Shown in pieces: positions 37,046 through 48,349 of a stretch of 64,000 bases of DNA (position 1 is the first letter of the stretch; each line of letters starts with the position of its first letter). The stretch is from Delphinapterus leucas (taxonomy: Eukaryota; Chordata; Mammalia; Artiodactyla; Monodontidae). The translations under genes and the position numbers were made by a program. The DNA is taken from the NCBI RefSeq assembly GCF_002288925.2, contig NW_022098050.1:8078452-8142451 (forward strand), read 5' to 3'. The notes under the pieces were generated by a model, which was given only the letters and a program-made list of their open reading frames with translations, was not told the DNA's origin and did not search any database.

Positions 37046-37063
37046 ACACACACACACACACAC
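37046..37063 (+). repeat. (AC)n microsatellite
   Basis: Nine AC units, followed by a second short AC run at 37070-37078. Confidence 0.9.
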
Positions 37064-37261
37064 TCATGCACACACACATTTTTGCATTTATCTTCCTTAG
37101 TTTATTATTTCTCTTGTCCCTCAGGAATTTTTTTCCCCAACTGTATCGGGGCACATAGGACTGACAAGGCCTGGTGTGATTTTAAATCCTGATATTCAGA
37201 GCCCAGAGTTGTCATCCTTTCTGCTGAGTTGGCCATTCTGGTTAGTAATTATTTGGCTTTT

Positions 37262-38937
37262 TAAATTGCTGAGGCAAATAGCCAAAGCAATCTTGAGGAA
37301 AAAAAACGGAGCTGGAGGAATCAGGCTCCTGGACTTCAGACTATACTACGCTACAAAGCTACAGTAATCAAGACAGTATGGTACTGGCACAAAAACAGAA
37401 ATATAGATCAATGGAACAGGATAGAAAGCCCAGAGATAAACCCACACACATATGGTCACCTTATTGTTGATAAAGGAGGCAAGAATATACAATGGAGAAA
37501 AGACAGCCTCTTCAATAAGTGGTGCTGGGAAAACTGGACAGCTACATGTAAAAGAATGAAATTAGGACACTCCCTAACACCATACACAAAAATAAACTCA
37601 AAATGGATTAAAGACCTAAATGTAAGCCCAGACACTACCAAACTCTTAGAGGAAAACATAGGCAGAACACTCTATGACATAAATTACAGCAAGATCCTTT
37701 TTGACCCACCTCCTAGAGAAATGGAAATAAAAATAAACAAATGGGACCCAATGAAACTTCAAAGCTTTTGCACAGCAAAGGAAACCATAAACAAGACCAA
37801 AAGACAACCCTCACAATGGGAGAAAATATTTGCAAATGAAGCAACTGACAAAGGATTAATCTCCAAAATATACAAGCAGCTCATGAAGCTCAATATCAAA
37901 AAAGCAAACAACCCAATCCAAAAATGGGCAGAAGACCTAAACAGACATTTCACCAAAGAAGATGCACAGACTGCCAACAAACACATGAAAGAATGCTCAA
38001 CATCACTAATCATTAAAGAAATGCAAATCAAAACAACAATGAGGTATCACCTCACACCAGTAAGAATGACCATCATCAAAAAATCTACAAACAATAAATG
38101 CTGGAGAGGGTGTGGAGAAAAGGAAACCCCATTGCACTGTTAGTGGGAACGTAAATTGATACAGCCACTATGGACAACAGTATGGAAGTTCCTTAAAAAA
38201 CTAAAAATCGAAATACCATACGACCCAGCAACCCCACTACTGGGCATATACCCTGAGAAAACCATAATTCAAAAAGAGTCATGTACCACAGTGTTCACTG
38301 TAGCTCTATTTACAATAGCCAGGACATGGAAGCAACCTAAATGTCTATCAACAGATGAATGGATAAAAAAGATGTGGCACATATATACAATGGAATATTA
38401 CTCAGCCATAAAAAGTAACAAAATTAAGTTATTTGTAGTGAGGTGGATGGACCTAGAGTCTGTTATACAGAGTGAAGTAAGTCAGAAAGAGAAAAACAAA
38501 TACCATATGCTAACATATATATATGGAATCTAAAAAAATAAAATTAGTTCTGAAAAACCTAGGGGCAGGACAGGAATAAAGACGCAGACATAAAGAATGG
38601 ACTTGAGGACACGGGGAGGGGGAAGGGTAAGCTGGGATGGAGTAAGAGGGTAGCATGGACATATATACACTACCAAATGTAAAATAGATAGCTAGTGGGA
38701 AGCAGCCGTATAGCACAGGGAGATCAGCTCGGTGCTTTGTGACCACCTAGAGGGGTGGGATAGGGAGGGTGGGCGGGAGATGCAAGAGGGAGGGGATATG
38801 GGGATGTATGTATACATATAGCTGATTCACTTTGTTATACAGCAGAAACCAACACACCATTGTAAAGCAATTATACTCCAATAAAGATGTTTAAAAATAT
38901 TAAAAATTTTTTGAATTAAAAAAAATAAATTGCTGAG
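37262..38937 (+). mobile_element. 5'-truncated L1 with TSD
   Basis: Body 37274-38925. It starts within ORF2 ('gcaaatagccaaagcaatct') and runs through the 3' UTR to AATAAAGATG near 38880 and an A-rich tail. The 12-bp duplication TAAATTGCTGAG (37262-37273, 38926-38937) is exact. Compared by eye with the matching part of the L1 at 19920-21545 the two differ at only a few percent of positions, so it belongs to a related young group. The L1 terminates 3' UTR blocks 'gatagctagtgggaagcagc' and 'gctgattcactttgttatac' are present. Confidence 0.95.
37274..38533 (+). pseudogene. L1 ORF2 C-terminal part, broken
   Basis: Covers the last third of ORF2. The frame shifts near 37345, where 'ctacgctac' looks like a small local duplication, and again before 37556. 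From 37556 it is open for 195 codons ([14 protein letters not shown]...) to a nonsense codon at 38141-38143, where the usual Trp in CWWEC is a stop. It resumes at 38156 and ends THIYGI at 38533. The zinc-knuckle His (LHC) is kept here. No endonuclease or RT core is present, so it was dead on arrival. Confidence 0.9.
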
Positions 38938-39439
38938 TCAACCTCAGACAAAACTGGCCCTCCTGTCAGTCTAGTAGCAGAAACAGAAAGTCTAGGTTAG
39001 AACATCTGTTCCGCCAAGTTAAAGGCTATTGTAAATTGGTGGTTTATTCAAATGAAGCTTTAAGACTGGTATAGAGTTCTCAGGGACACAAGTCCCATTT
39101 TTATGGGATGTAGCAGGAAAATTATCATGACCTAAACTCCTGCCGGCTATCAGCGTGCTGGCCTTCCCACCTTTTGGCCAGCTCTGAAGACGCACAGGAC
39201 CCTGCTTCATGAAGGGTTGGGAGCATATGACCACAGCTTTACAGGGCCCCAAACTAAATTTTCTCAGTGTGCAGAGTTACTGAAGCTTTGAGAATTGAGT
39301 CACATTGACCCATCACACAGATATTTTCTGAAGATGGAAAGTACTAGCCATAGTATCTGAGCACTTGTCTTCTGTCACAGAAGATGGCTTGCTCCTCATT
39401 CTGAGATGTACTGTGGTTTTGGACTTCTGCTCATCTAGC

Positions 39440-39640
39440 CCCTGCTTCAGGATCTCTCTTATATCCATCGTTATCTGTGGGGGATAGGTCGCAGGACACA
39501 TATCCCCACCCCCACCCAGAGATAGCACAATCTGCAGATGCTCAAGTCCCTTAAATAAAATGGTGTAGTACGGTCAGCCCTCCACATCCACAGGTTCCAC
39601 ATTCATGGATATGGAGGGCCAACTGTATTTCTAGGATTAA
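39440..39640. mobile_element. Tigger-type DNA transposon remnant
   Basis: 'atccatcgttatctgtgggg', 'atctgcagatgctcaagtcc' and 'tacggtcagccctccacatc' with 'atggagggccaactgta' at the end are typical of mammalian Tigger (Tc1/mariner) non-autonomous copies. The inverted end pair GTCAGCCCTCCA / TGGAGGGCCAAC sits at 39571-39630. No transposase frame. Confidence 0.7.
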
Positions 39641-39783
39641 CAAAAGAGGATGGTGTGGTGTATCTCCTACTTAACAAATACATTAAAGTATGATTTTAAC
39701 TCATTCTGTTTTACACAGAATTTTGCACAACTGTTGGTTCAAGGATCATTTACATCAGAGTCACCTGGGAAGCTTGGAGCTTA

Positions 39784-40361
39784 GGTTAGGGTCTCCCAGA
39801 AGCAGAGTCCAAGGTTTTGATATAGGTAGTTTATTTGGGAATTGAACTCAGGGAGTAGCAGTAAGAACTGAAGAAATAAAAGGGAAGGAGGACAAAGCAA
39901 TACAAGGATGCACTATCAAGCTGGCCACTGCTCCTGGTAACTGGTGCTTGATTTTGGACAGCTCTCTAAAGATCCAGATGGAATTGGTCTCAGACCTGTT
40001 CACCTGAGGACAAGAGAGGGAAGCTTTTATTTATTGGATTTTATCTCCCATTGGTCAAGGATTGCCCATGGCGTGTTAATTCCTCCAAAATCTGAGCTAT
40101 TCACGTGGCATTGCTGAGTGGGCTGCAGCAGGCATTCTGTGCTATTGTGTTGAAGAAACCTGGGACAAGAAGCCAGAAGTAGAAGGTGCCAGCTAGGGGT
40201 GAAGTGCTGTCCAGGTGCATCTGGATGAAATGGACCAAAATCTGCTTAGAACTGGTTGACATCAGGCTACTGGAGTCCAAGATGGAGCCAAAATTATAAG
40301 CGCAGCTCAAGAGGTTTCCAATACAGCATGTTAAAATGTCAGTTCCTGGTGATCTCTTCAT
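39784..40361 (-). mobile_element. Ancient LTR, minus orientation (LTR33-like?)
   Basis: Starts 'ggttagggtctcccagaagcagag' and continues 'gtagtttatttgggaattga', matching the element at 4141-4390. The 3' limit is unclear; an MLT1 LTR begins at 40362. Confidence 0.5.
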
Positions 40362-40782
40362 TGTTATGAGTTGAATTGTGTCCCCTTCAAAATTCCTATG
40401 TTGAAGTCCGAACTCCCAGTATCTCAGATTGTGACCTTATTTGGAAATAGGGTCAGTGCAGACATGCTTAGTTAAGTAATTCTTAAAGTACAGTGCAACC
40501 ACAATCCAATATCCTTATAAAAAGAAGAAATTTGGACACAGACACACACAGGGAGAACACCATGTAAAGATTATAGCTATTTTGCAACAAACCAAGGAAG
40601 TTCCAGAAGTTAAAAGAGAGCTCTGGAACAGATCCTTTCCTAGCACCCTCAGAAGGAGCGTGGCCCTGCTGACACCTTGATCTCCAACTTCTGGCCTGTA
40701 GAATTGTGAGAAAATACACCTCCGTCGTTTAAGCCACCCAGTTTGTGACACTTCGTTAACAGCAGTCCTAAAAAACAATACA
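40362..40782 (+). mobile_element. MLT1-type LTR, plus
   Basis: Begins TGTTATGAGTTGAATTGTGT, has 'gaccttatttggaaataggg', 'aatttggacacagacacaca', 'ctgctgacaccttgatctcc', and ends 'aaaaacaataca'. The minus frames over it (40483-40719, 40515-40787) are not genes. Confidence 0.9.
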
Positions 40783-41188
40783 CCCATGATCTATTGCGTC
40801 ACTGTCCACGGCATTATCACCTGCGCTTCTGCATTTCTAACAAGGTCTGCAGGCAGTTCTGTGTGCACTCGTTTAAGAAACTTAGTCTAGAGTGAAATAA
40901 ATAATGTAGTGCCTGCACCCCAGGGAGAGTAAATCCAAAAGCGCATGTGAAAATCTAAGACCATGCACTGGGTGCAGAGCAATATCAGATGTAGGGAATT
41001 CCCTTTTCAAATGTCAATTCACGTAGCACAGTTTAGGCTATGGTTGTTACTCAGAAACAAGGACTGGAAAAATAATGAAGGACCAGAATACAATTTCACC
41101 CCCAGACTCAAAACCTCTGCAAAGGGCAGAGTAGATCGATTAAGGCCCACCATGCCACTGTACTTTCTCAGTCTCTATCAAAACATTG

Positions 41189-41189
<1 letters not shown>

Positions 41190-41232
<43 letters not shown>

Positions 41233-41264
41233 ATACCTACAAACATATACATATAGGTGCGTAC

Positions 41265-41323
<59 letters not shown>

Positions 41324-41338
41324 TATATATATATATAT
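41190..41338 (+). repeat. Compound (TG)n-(TA)n microsatellite
   Basis: 21 TG units at 41190-41231, a 36-bp spacer rich in 'acatatac', then about 35 TA units at 41268-41338 with one GA interruption at 41321. Such tracts are highly mutable and prone to collapse in assembly. Confidence 0.97.
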
Positions 41339-41604
41339 GATCAGGTATAACTTATTGAGAAATAAATAGGAACTAAATGAAAATGCTGTTTGGAAAAGAT
41401 AGCACATTAACCTGTTATTCCAAAATGCAATGGAAGTGTTCAGTATATGTAAATGCTGAAGAAAACACAGAGCAAATGGAAGAGATGGACTGGGAAACAC
41501 TAAAAAGAGGACCATTGAAACCATCAACAAATGCTTATTCTACCTTTGTAAGTGAGTAAAACCATTTGAGGGCAGGAACCACGTCTATCCCCCTCTATAA
41601 GAAC

Positions 41605-41753
41605 AGACACTCAGGGGGACTTCCATGGTCATCCAGTGGTTATGACTCCATGCTTCCACTGCAGGGGGCACAAGTTCGATCTCTGGTGGGGAAACTAAGA
41701 TCCTGCATGCCGCACAGCCAAAAAAAAAAGAAAGAAAAAGAGTAGACACTCAG
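41605..41753 (+). mobile_element. Short CHR-related SINE with TSD
   Basis: Body 41615-41743: 'gggacttccatggtcatcca' head, 'aagttcgatctctggtggg' box B region, 'catgccgcacagcc', A-rich tail. The duplication AGACACTCAG is exact at 41605-41614 and 41744-41753. Confidence 0.9.
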
Positions 41754-42784
41754 TAAGTGTTTGCTGAGTGCAGAAACTCTGAACAGTCTCTGAGACACAG
41801 AGTTCCTGCTCTTAGAAGATTTGGATTCTTGTTCCAGCTTAATGGTCCCTCTACCATTTTTCAACCACTCTGCAGATTGGTTTGTCTGTGCTCCTATCTC
41901 TTGGGCATTATGCTTCAAGCTCAGATAGGAAATGACTCTGAACTCTGGATTTGGTTTGTTCCATCTGGTAGCAACTTCTTGCAAAGCCTGCAGTTCATTA
42001 TATGCCCAGCCTACCCCTGCCCCAGTGCCAACCTGAGTGAATGAAGTGTCCACCATTCCATGGGAATTTTCTCTTGACCTCTGGTGTGCCGAAGTACTCA
42101 ATAAATATACTAATGAAGTTTTAGGGAATGAACAGACAGATGAATAGATAAGAGCACTTGTCACATGAACAACCATTTTTAGGGTGAGGGTAATGAAGGC
42201 TGGAAGAAGATGACCACCACTTGAGAGAGTACTTTCATATAAATTTTTTTGAAACAGTGGATAACCAAGGTACATGCAAATTGAAAACATGGGGAAGTTG
42301 AAAATAAGAGTCTTAAAATGAAACCTGCCGAATACAGAGGAGAGAAGAACAGATTCAGAGGGATATGTAGAGAAGTAAACCATTTTTTCTCTTTTGGACA
42401 GGAAGTGTGGGGAGAGAAAGAAGACAGAGGTGTAATAAAAAGCCCAGAGGGTAGTGGTCTGACAGATTTATGGCAATTGAGAAGAATTTCTTACAAGCAA
42501 TCTTTTTTAAATTTCTAAGCTGAGTGACTTTCTCTTGCAACTAAACGACTCCTGACTAATAGAAATGGCCACCCATAGAATATAGGCTTAATGGAGGTAG
42601 GAATTTTTGTCTGTATTATTCACACCAAATAGTTTGGTGCAAAACAGGGGCTTAAAAGAGGCATACATAAATCTACAAAGTTGGAGGTATGATTCAAGCT
42701 AAAAGATGATTTTGTAATCTCCTTGCGCTACAGCCTAAATTGAAGAGGTTTATAATTAATAGGGAAGGTGTACCAGAGTATCTT

Positions 42785-43262
42785 CCATTTGCCCCTTCAG
42801 ATTTGTTATCCATCATTCTCCATCTTGCTCTCTGCCTTGAGAACCTGGTCAGTATAAACTATATCAATGTCTTCCTTGTCCTTTAGTTTCCAGGTGGGTT
42901 TGGCTCATGAAGACCCTTGGCAGAAGATCGGGGAGAAAATTAAGCGAGGTCAATGTATTTATTTCCATATTTCCCTCCCTGCCAGTTTGCCTTGAGCTGG
43001 ATGGGTTCCTCAACCAAAGGAAACCTTCTCTACGAGACTCTGGCTTTCTGGGTACCAGTAAGCGCTTTCTTATCTCCCTTCAGGCCGAGCAGTAGTAACA
43101 TTTTTGCAGTTACCAGCACTAAAGTCTGTGGTTCCTGCAATATCTTTTATGGTTTCCCTATATCCTGCCCACACCTTTATAAATAGTGCCTTTATTAATC
43201 CCTCCTTAAATTATCTTAATTCAAGAGCATCATCTGTTTCCTGCTGGGGCCCTGGCTAATAT
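42785..43262 (+). mobile_element. Ancient interspersed repeat, family unresolved
   Basis: The 3' part, 'cctttataaatagtgccttta' then 'ctccttaaattatcttaatt' and 'atctgtttcctgctggggcc', recalls a common old mammalian LTR-like repeat. The 5' limit is a guess. Two overlapping short frames (42907-43095, 42953-43186) lie in it and show no domain. Confidence 0.4.
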
Positions 43263-44970
43263 AAAGAGAGTTCAAATTTGCTCTTTTCCAAAATAATCTT
43301 TCTAATGTGCATCTTGGCCTCTAAAAATTACAGTTCATTGAAAATGGATTTTCATTTGAAATCATCTAAGGAGTGAAGGAGGCAAATATTCATGAGGAGG
43401 ATTACATTTTACCTAAGAAATTCTTCTGCAGATGTATCTGATGGCTACAGCAAAGACAAACCAGTGACTTATATTTTTGCAAATATTTCCATCTGCAGGC
43501 ATGATCAGCCTGTCCATAGCATGCTATTCTGAAGAAGATCACAGACTTACAAACTTGAGAAAGATGTAAAAAAATCTATCAGTTTGCTCTTTGCATAAAG
43601 CCACTTGTAACATTTCTTTCTTCCCGTGTTTGTAATGAGTATATGGTGTTGGAGATGGGGGTGGGGGAATCTGAGAAATAATTCCCCCAGCTTTGCTTGG
43701 TTCTGTAGATACTGAAATTAGTCTGTTTAACCATCTTATTTAGATGCATTTTAAATGAACAGGACCTTAATTTGGGGCTCTATAGCTCAAGGAACTCTTT
43801 GAAAGAATGTAATAGGATTGGTAAGCATGTGAACACCACCATTTCCCAGAAAATACATCAGAAGACTGGGTTTGCCTTCTGCACATGGCAGGGGCCATTC
43901 TAGCTAGGCCAATCAGCAAAGTTAAGTTCACCACGACTTGAACTTCAGCTAGACCCTGAGGCAGGGACCAAGTTTATCTTGTTCATATCTTTATGGCAAG
44001 TACCATATAGAAGACACTCAATAGTCATTGAGAGAGAAACACTCAATACAAACTTACAAAAAAAAGAAAAAGATGAAGAAGACAGTATTTGTTGAAAGAA
44101 TTAATGATTAGCCATCAAAACATCACAGAAAGAGGATATGGGAAAGAAAAAACATGGAAAACATGAGGATTCCTTTCCCTAGGGTTTTCTTTAGACAAGG
44201 ATTTTTCTTTAGCTGGACCTGAGGAACTGGGCTGCTGGAATTGAGTTTAACTTTACATGTAATTATCTACGTACTAAGTGTCCAGTACTAAATCATAACA
44301 GAGAAACAGAAAACATGGCCTCTGCCTTCACAGAGATTACAGAATTTGTGTAGCTCTTTATCTTGGTTTTCTCGTTTGTTTTCTTTTATGGCCACAAGAT
44401 ACTTTGAAGAACTATTTGACATGCATAGCAGCCAGTGTTTCCATGTCTTCTATTTGCACCTCAAGCTACCCATTCCTCCAAAATGTGACCTAGAACAGTT
44501 GTCAAATTTATTTAATGCCTTCCTTGTTTCTTTCCTTTGTTTCTTTCCATTTTTGGCTCCATTTTAAAAAATGAGTGGGTGATAAACACACCAAAAATTG
44601 AGAGCAAAGAAGAGCCACTGGGAAATGTGCATTTTCCCAGTGGGGAAGGTGAGCTAAGACAGAGTTAATAGCAACAAGGGGAGACAAAGCCTGGCATGCC
44701 CGCACTGTGACTGTGTACTAGAGGTGCTTCAGCTCTGGCAAAGGCCTTGGCGGCTTTCTCAGCAAAAGTGTGTTTCAAAAGTCCTTTCAAAAAAGATTTA
44801 CTAAAAGCCTGGAGCAGGGGCAGAACGTGAGGGACAACTGAAAGTTGGCTTTAGCTTTGACATTTATCCAAAATGTAATATTCCTTTTATATCTCAACCT
44901 TTGAAAGGCTGAATAGCCAAACACCCACATCGACATCATTTCTGGCATCCTTGAATAACGTCCATAGTAT
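43263..44970. other. Span without a supported gene
   Basis: AT-rich DNA with a G-rich patch at 43651-43668. Open frames such as 44346-44567 are short and without a recognisable motif. No clear repeat. Confidence 0.4.
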
Positions 44971-44971
44971 T

Positions 44972-45211
44972 AAAAAGGCATGTCATGGGCTTCCCTGGTG
45001 GCGCAGTGGTTGAGAGTCCGCCTGCCGACGCAGGGTACACAGGTTCGTGCCCCGGTCCGGGAAAATCCCACATGCCGCGGAGCAGCTGGGCCCGTGAGCC
45101 ATGGCTGCTGAGCCTGCGCGTCCGGAGCCTATGGTCCGCAACGGGAGAGGCCACAATAGTGAGAGGCCCGCGTACCGCAAAAACAAAAACAAACAAAAAA
45201 AGGCATGTCAT
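44972..45211 (+). mobile_element. CHR-type SINE (short form) with TSD
   Basis: Body 44987-45196 with head GGGCTTCCCTGGTGGCGCAG, box B-like 'aggttcgtgccccg', 'tgccgcggagcagctgggcc' and an A-rich tail with AAAC units. The exact 15-bp duplication AAAAAGGCATGTCAT flanks it. Little divergence from its sisters at 16939 and 18236 suggests a recent insertion. Confidence 0.96.
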
Positions 45212-45287
45212 TCTTTCAGATTTATCATTAACATCTGAGTACTTGCTTTTAAATATGTATAAATAATCTATAACCTGGAATAAAAAT

Positions 45288-45624
45288 CTATTTATGAGTT
45301 TTGGTTTTTTTTGGCTGTGTCAGGTCTTAGTTGTGGCACATGGGATCTTTTTCCGTTGCGGCACGCGGGCTTCTGTCTAGTTGTGGCGTGCAGGTTTTCT
45401 CTTCTCTAGTTGTGGCGCAAGGGCTCCAGAGCGCGCACGCTCTGTAGTTTGCAGCACGAGGGCTCTCTCATTGAGGTGAACAAGCTCAGGAGTTGCGGCG
45501 CACGGGCTTAGTTGCCCCGCGGCATGTGGGATATTAGTTCCCCCACCAGGGATTGAACCTGCGTCCCCTACATTGGAAGGTGGATTCTTTACCACGGACC
45601 ACCAGGGAAGACCCTATTTATGAG
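45288..45624 (-). mobile_element. CHR-type SINE (long form), minus, with TSD
   Basis: Body 45299-45613 reads on the minus strand from 'gggtcttccctggtggtccg' through 'tcaatccctggtgggggaac' to a short T-rich plus-strand end ('ttttttttggctgtgtc'). An exact 11-bp duplication, CTATTTATGAG, is at 45288-45298 and 45614-45624. It faces the SINE at 44987 across about 100 bp. Confidence 0.92.
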
Positions 45625-45664
45625 ATTTATAATGCTGAAATTCCATCAGTCCATTGAAGAATAA

Positions 45665-45681
45665 ATATATATATATATATA
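45665..45681 (+). repeat. (AT)n microsatellite
   Basis: Alternating AT, about eight units, just after the minus SINE. Confidence 0.85.
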
Positions 45682-47215
45682 ATAAGAGTAAAACATAATT
45701 TTTAAAAGATTTAATTGCTGTATTTCAGCTAACATTTCAGCATATATAAAACTGAGTTACCTCAAAAATAGGATGTTTTGTACAGTTGTTATTTTTGCCC
45801 ACTCACTGTTTTCTTATTAAAAGTCTTCAAATAATAGGAGGAACCACGGGTACCTGAAGAAGGTAAAATGTGACGAAGGTGCTGTGAATCGTGGGGAGGA
45901 ACAGATTTTCATAGATAAGAGCCAAGGAAGTGCTGTCACTTGGTCTGAGCCCACTCAGATCAAGATTTCCATTTGAGAAAGATGAGGCTCAGAGAGCATA
46001 AGTGACAGTCCTGCAGTTATTCTATGGTACCTAGGCTAATCTCTGTCCCTTTGGGAGCAGTCCAATTTGGAATTTTAGAGTCCTTTCTCATACAGACCCA
46101 GGGATCAGTGAGTACAACATCTTTCTCCTTTCACAGGTGACAGAATTAGACGCCAGAAAATTATGTGACATACTTATTGCCACAGAACCAAATTAAGTCT
46201 AAGTACACCACTCTTGAAGAAATAAGAATGAGATAATTAAATTAGGAGAGACTGATCTCTGATATGCAAATCTATTTAATTAAAAATATATTTGAGTTAA
46301 ATAAATACAGATGGAAGTGCATCCCACTGGTGCATTTAGGTTGGCATGCTGGACAGGCATGATATTAATAAGTGAACCAAATCCTTTTCATTAACATTGC
46401 ACAACCTTCAGGAATAATTAAAATCCTGTGCCCTTTGAAAATAAACCCTCATCCTCCATTCAGGATAGTGATTTTCAAACTGCGCAACTCAGAGTCCTCT
46501 CATGGCCACAATGTGGGGATAATGGAACTTTGAGAACCTGACTTCCTCTGCTTCAACCAGAACATCCCCTTATTCCCACTTCCATATATTTCATATATTG
46601 AGGGGGAAGCAAATTCACATTATACACACACAGACACATACCCAAATGTATATTTTTTTCACTCTAAAATAAGTAAAGGTGGGACATATCTACGTCGTGT
46701 GCCTCCTGATATGATGTACTAAGAACTATGTAGCATTACTTCACTGACATTCCTGACAAAAATGCATATCCTGTTCTATTCATGAGAAAACAAGCAGATA
46801 AACCCAAACTGAGGGACATTCAGTGATGTGCTGGAGTTATGCATACAGCTCATGAGAGCTGACTGTGCACAGTTCTCTCCAGTGGCACATTCAGCAACAT
46901 CACATCAGTAGCTTGACATCAAACATGGTGGGAATATTTATACCACAGAAATCGGCAAATGCGACTCAGTAGGAATTATTTTTCAGAAAGACATCTATTA
47001 AACATTACCAGATCACTGCTGGACATTACACAAAACACTGTATTGGCCTGTACATTTTGAAAATGTCAGTGCCATGAAAGACAAATAGTGCTGAGAAAAT
47101 ATTCCATATTAAAAGAAACTAAAGAATCACAACAGCTAGGTGCATGCATAATCACTGATTGGTTTCTGAAAAGGAAACATATTTTGTTCTCAAAGATATT
47201 ACTGAAATAATTTGT

Positions 47216-47513
47216 AAAACTGGAATATGGGGACTTCCCTGGTGGCACAGTGGTTAAGACTCCATGCTCCCAATGCAGGGGGCCCGGGTTTGATCCCTGG
47301 TCAGGGAACTAGATCCTACATGCATGCCGCAACTAAAGAGTTGCGTGCCACAACTAAGGAGCCAGCGAGCCGCAACAAAGGAGCACACCTGCCATAACTA
47401 AGACCCAGCACAACCAAATAAATAAATAAAATAAATATTAAAAGAAGAAAAATGTAACATAATAAGGTGACACTACCACACACCATTTGCTGTTTAAAAA
47501 AAACTGGAATATG
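47216..47513 (+). mobile_element. CHR-type SINE with unusual 3' extension and TSD
   Basis: SINE body from 47230 ('gggacttccctggtggcaca', box B region 'cccgggtttgatccctggtc') to a tail of AAATA/TAAA units ending about 47440. About 55 bases that are not SINE-like follow ('agaagaaaaatgtaacataa' to 'ccatttgctgttt'), then a second A-run. The duplication AAAACTGGAATATG is exact at 47216-47229 and 47500-47513, so the extra piece is inside the inserted unit. Confidence 0.88.
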
Positions 47514-47720
47514 AATTTTAGATTAGATAAAACTTAAATGTGTACTTCTTAAGAACAAGGATATTTTCTTACATAACGATAGCATAATTATCAAAGTCAG
47601 GAAATGTAACATAATACAGTATTGTGGATGGGTAGATGTGTATGATGTATTTAGCATACTCTCAAATGGTTCAGGAAAAATAATACTTATAAATATACAG
47701 AGAGAGAAAATGATAAAACA

Positions 47721-48052
47721 ATGTGGCAAGGGACTTCCCTGGTGACACAGTGGTTAAGAATCCGCCTGCCAATGCAGGGAACACGGGTTCAATCCCTGGT
47801 CCAGGAAGATCCCACATGCCGTGGAGCAACTAAGCCCATGCGCCACAACTACTGAGCCTGTGCTCTAGAGCCCATGAGCCACAACTACTGAGCCCACGTG
47901 CCACAACTACTGAAGCCCGCATGTCTAGCACCCGTGCTGCACAACAAGAGAAGCCACCGCAATGAGAAGCCCGCGCACTGCAACGAAGAGTAGCCCCTGC
48001 TCGCTGCAACTAGAGAAAGCCCGCACACAGCGACGAAGACCCAACACAGCCA

Positions 48053-48099
<47 letters not shown>

Positions 48100-48161
48100 A
48101 TANNNNNNNNNNAATAAATAAATAAATAAATAAAATGTTTAAAAAAAACCTATGTGGCAAG
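47721..48161 (+). mobile_element. CHR-type SINE (long form) with TSD and assembly gap
   Basis: Body 47731-48151: 'ggacttccctggtgacacag', box B region 'acgggttcaatccctggtcc', then repeated 'gccacaactactga' units (47842-47910), 'agagaagccaccgcaatgag' and a long TAAA tail. The duplication ATGTGGCAAG is at 47721-47730 and 48152-48161. Ten N bases lie in the tail. Confidence 0.93.
48051..48140 (+). repeat. (TAAA)n tail with 10-N assembly gap
   Basis: TAAA repeats on both sides of N at 48103-48112. A gap of exactly 10 N in a simple repeat usually marks an unresolved length rather than a known one. Confidence 0.97.
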
Positions 48162-48349
48162 ATGTTTCCAATTGGTGCATTAGGACAAAGGTATACAGAG
48201 ATTTTGTACCCTTCCCACAACTTCTAGAAAATTTGTTACATATGTATTTTTTAACTTTTTATTTTGAGGAAATTTCAAACATATGGGGAATCCATTAAAC
48301 CTTGCCAATCCTCAAAGAAATACATGGTAAAACAGTAAAGTCATATTTT

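Noticed and set aside
44987..45196. tRNA gene suggested by box A and box B
   Set aside because: The boxes are those of tRNA-derived SINEs. The cloverleaf is not kept, and the A-rich tail and target duplication show retroposition. The same applies to the other SINEs.
47731..48151. CRISPR-like or satellite array ('gccacaactactga' units)
   Set aside because: The units are part of the long-form CHR SINE body and recur in the other long-form copies. Spacing and divergence do not fit CRISPR, and the host is a mammal.
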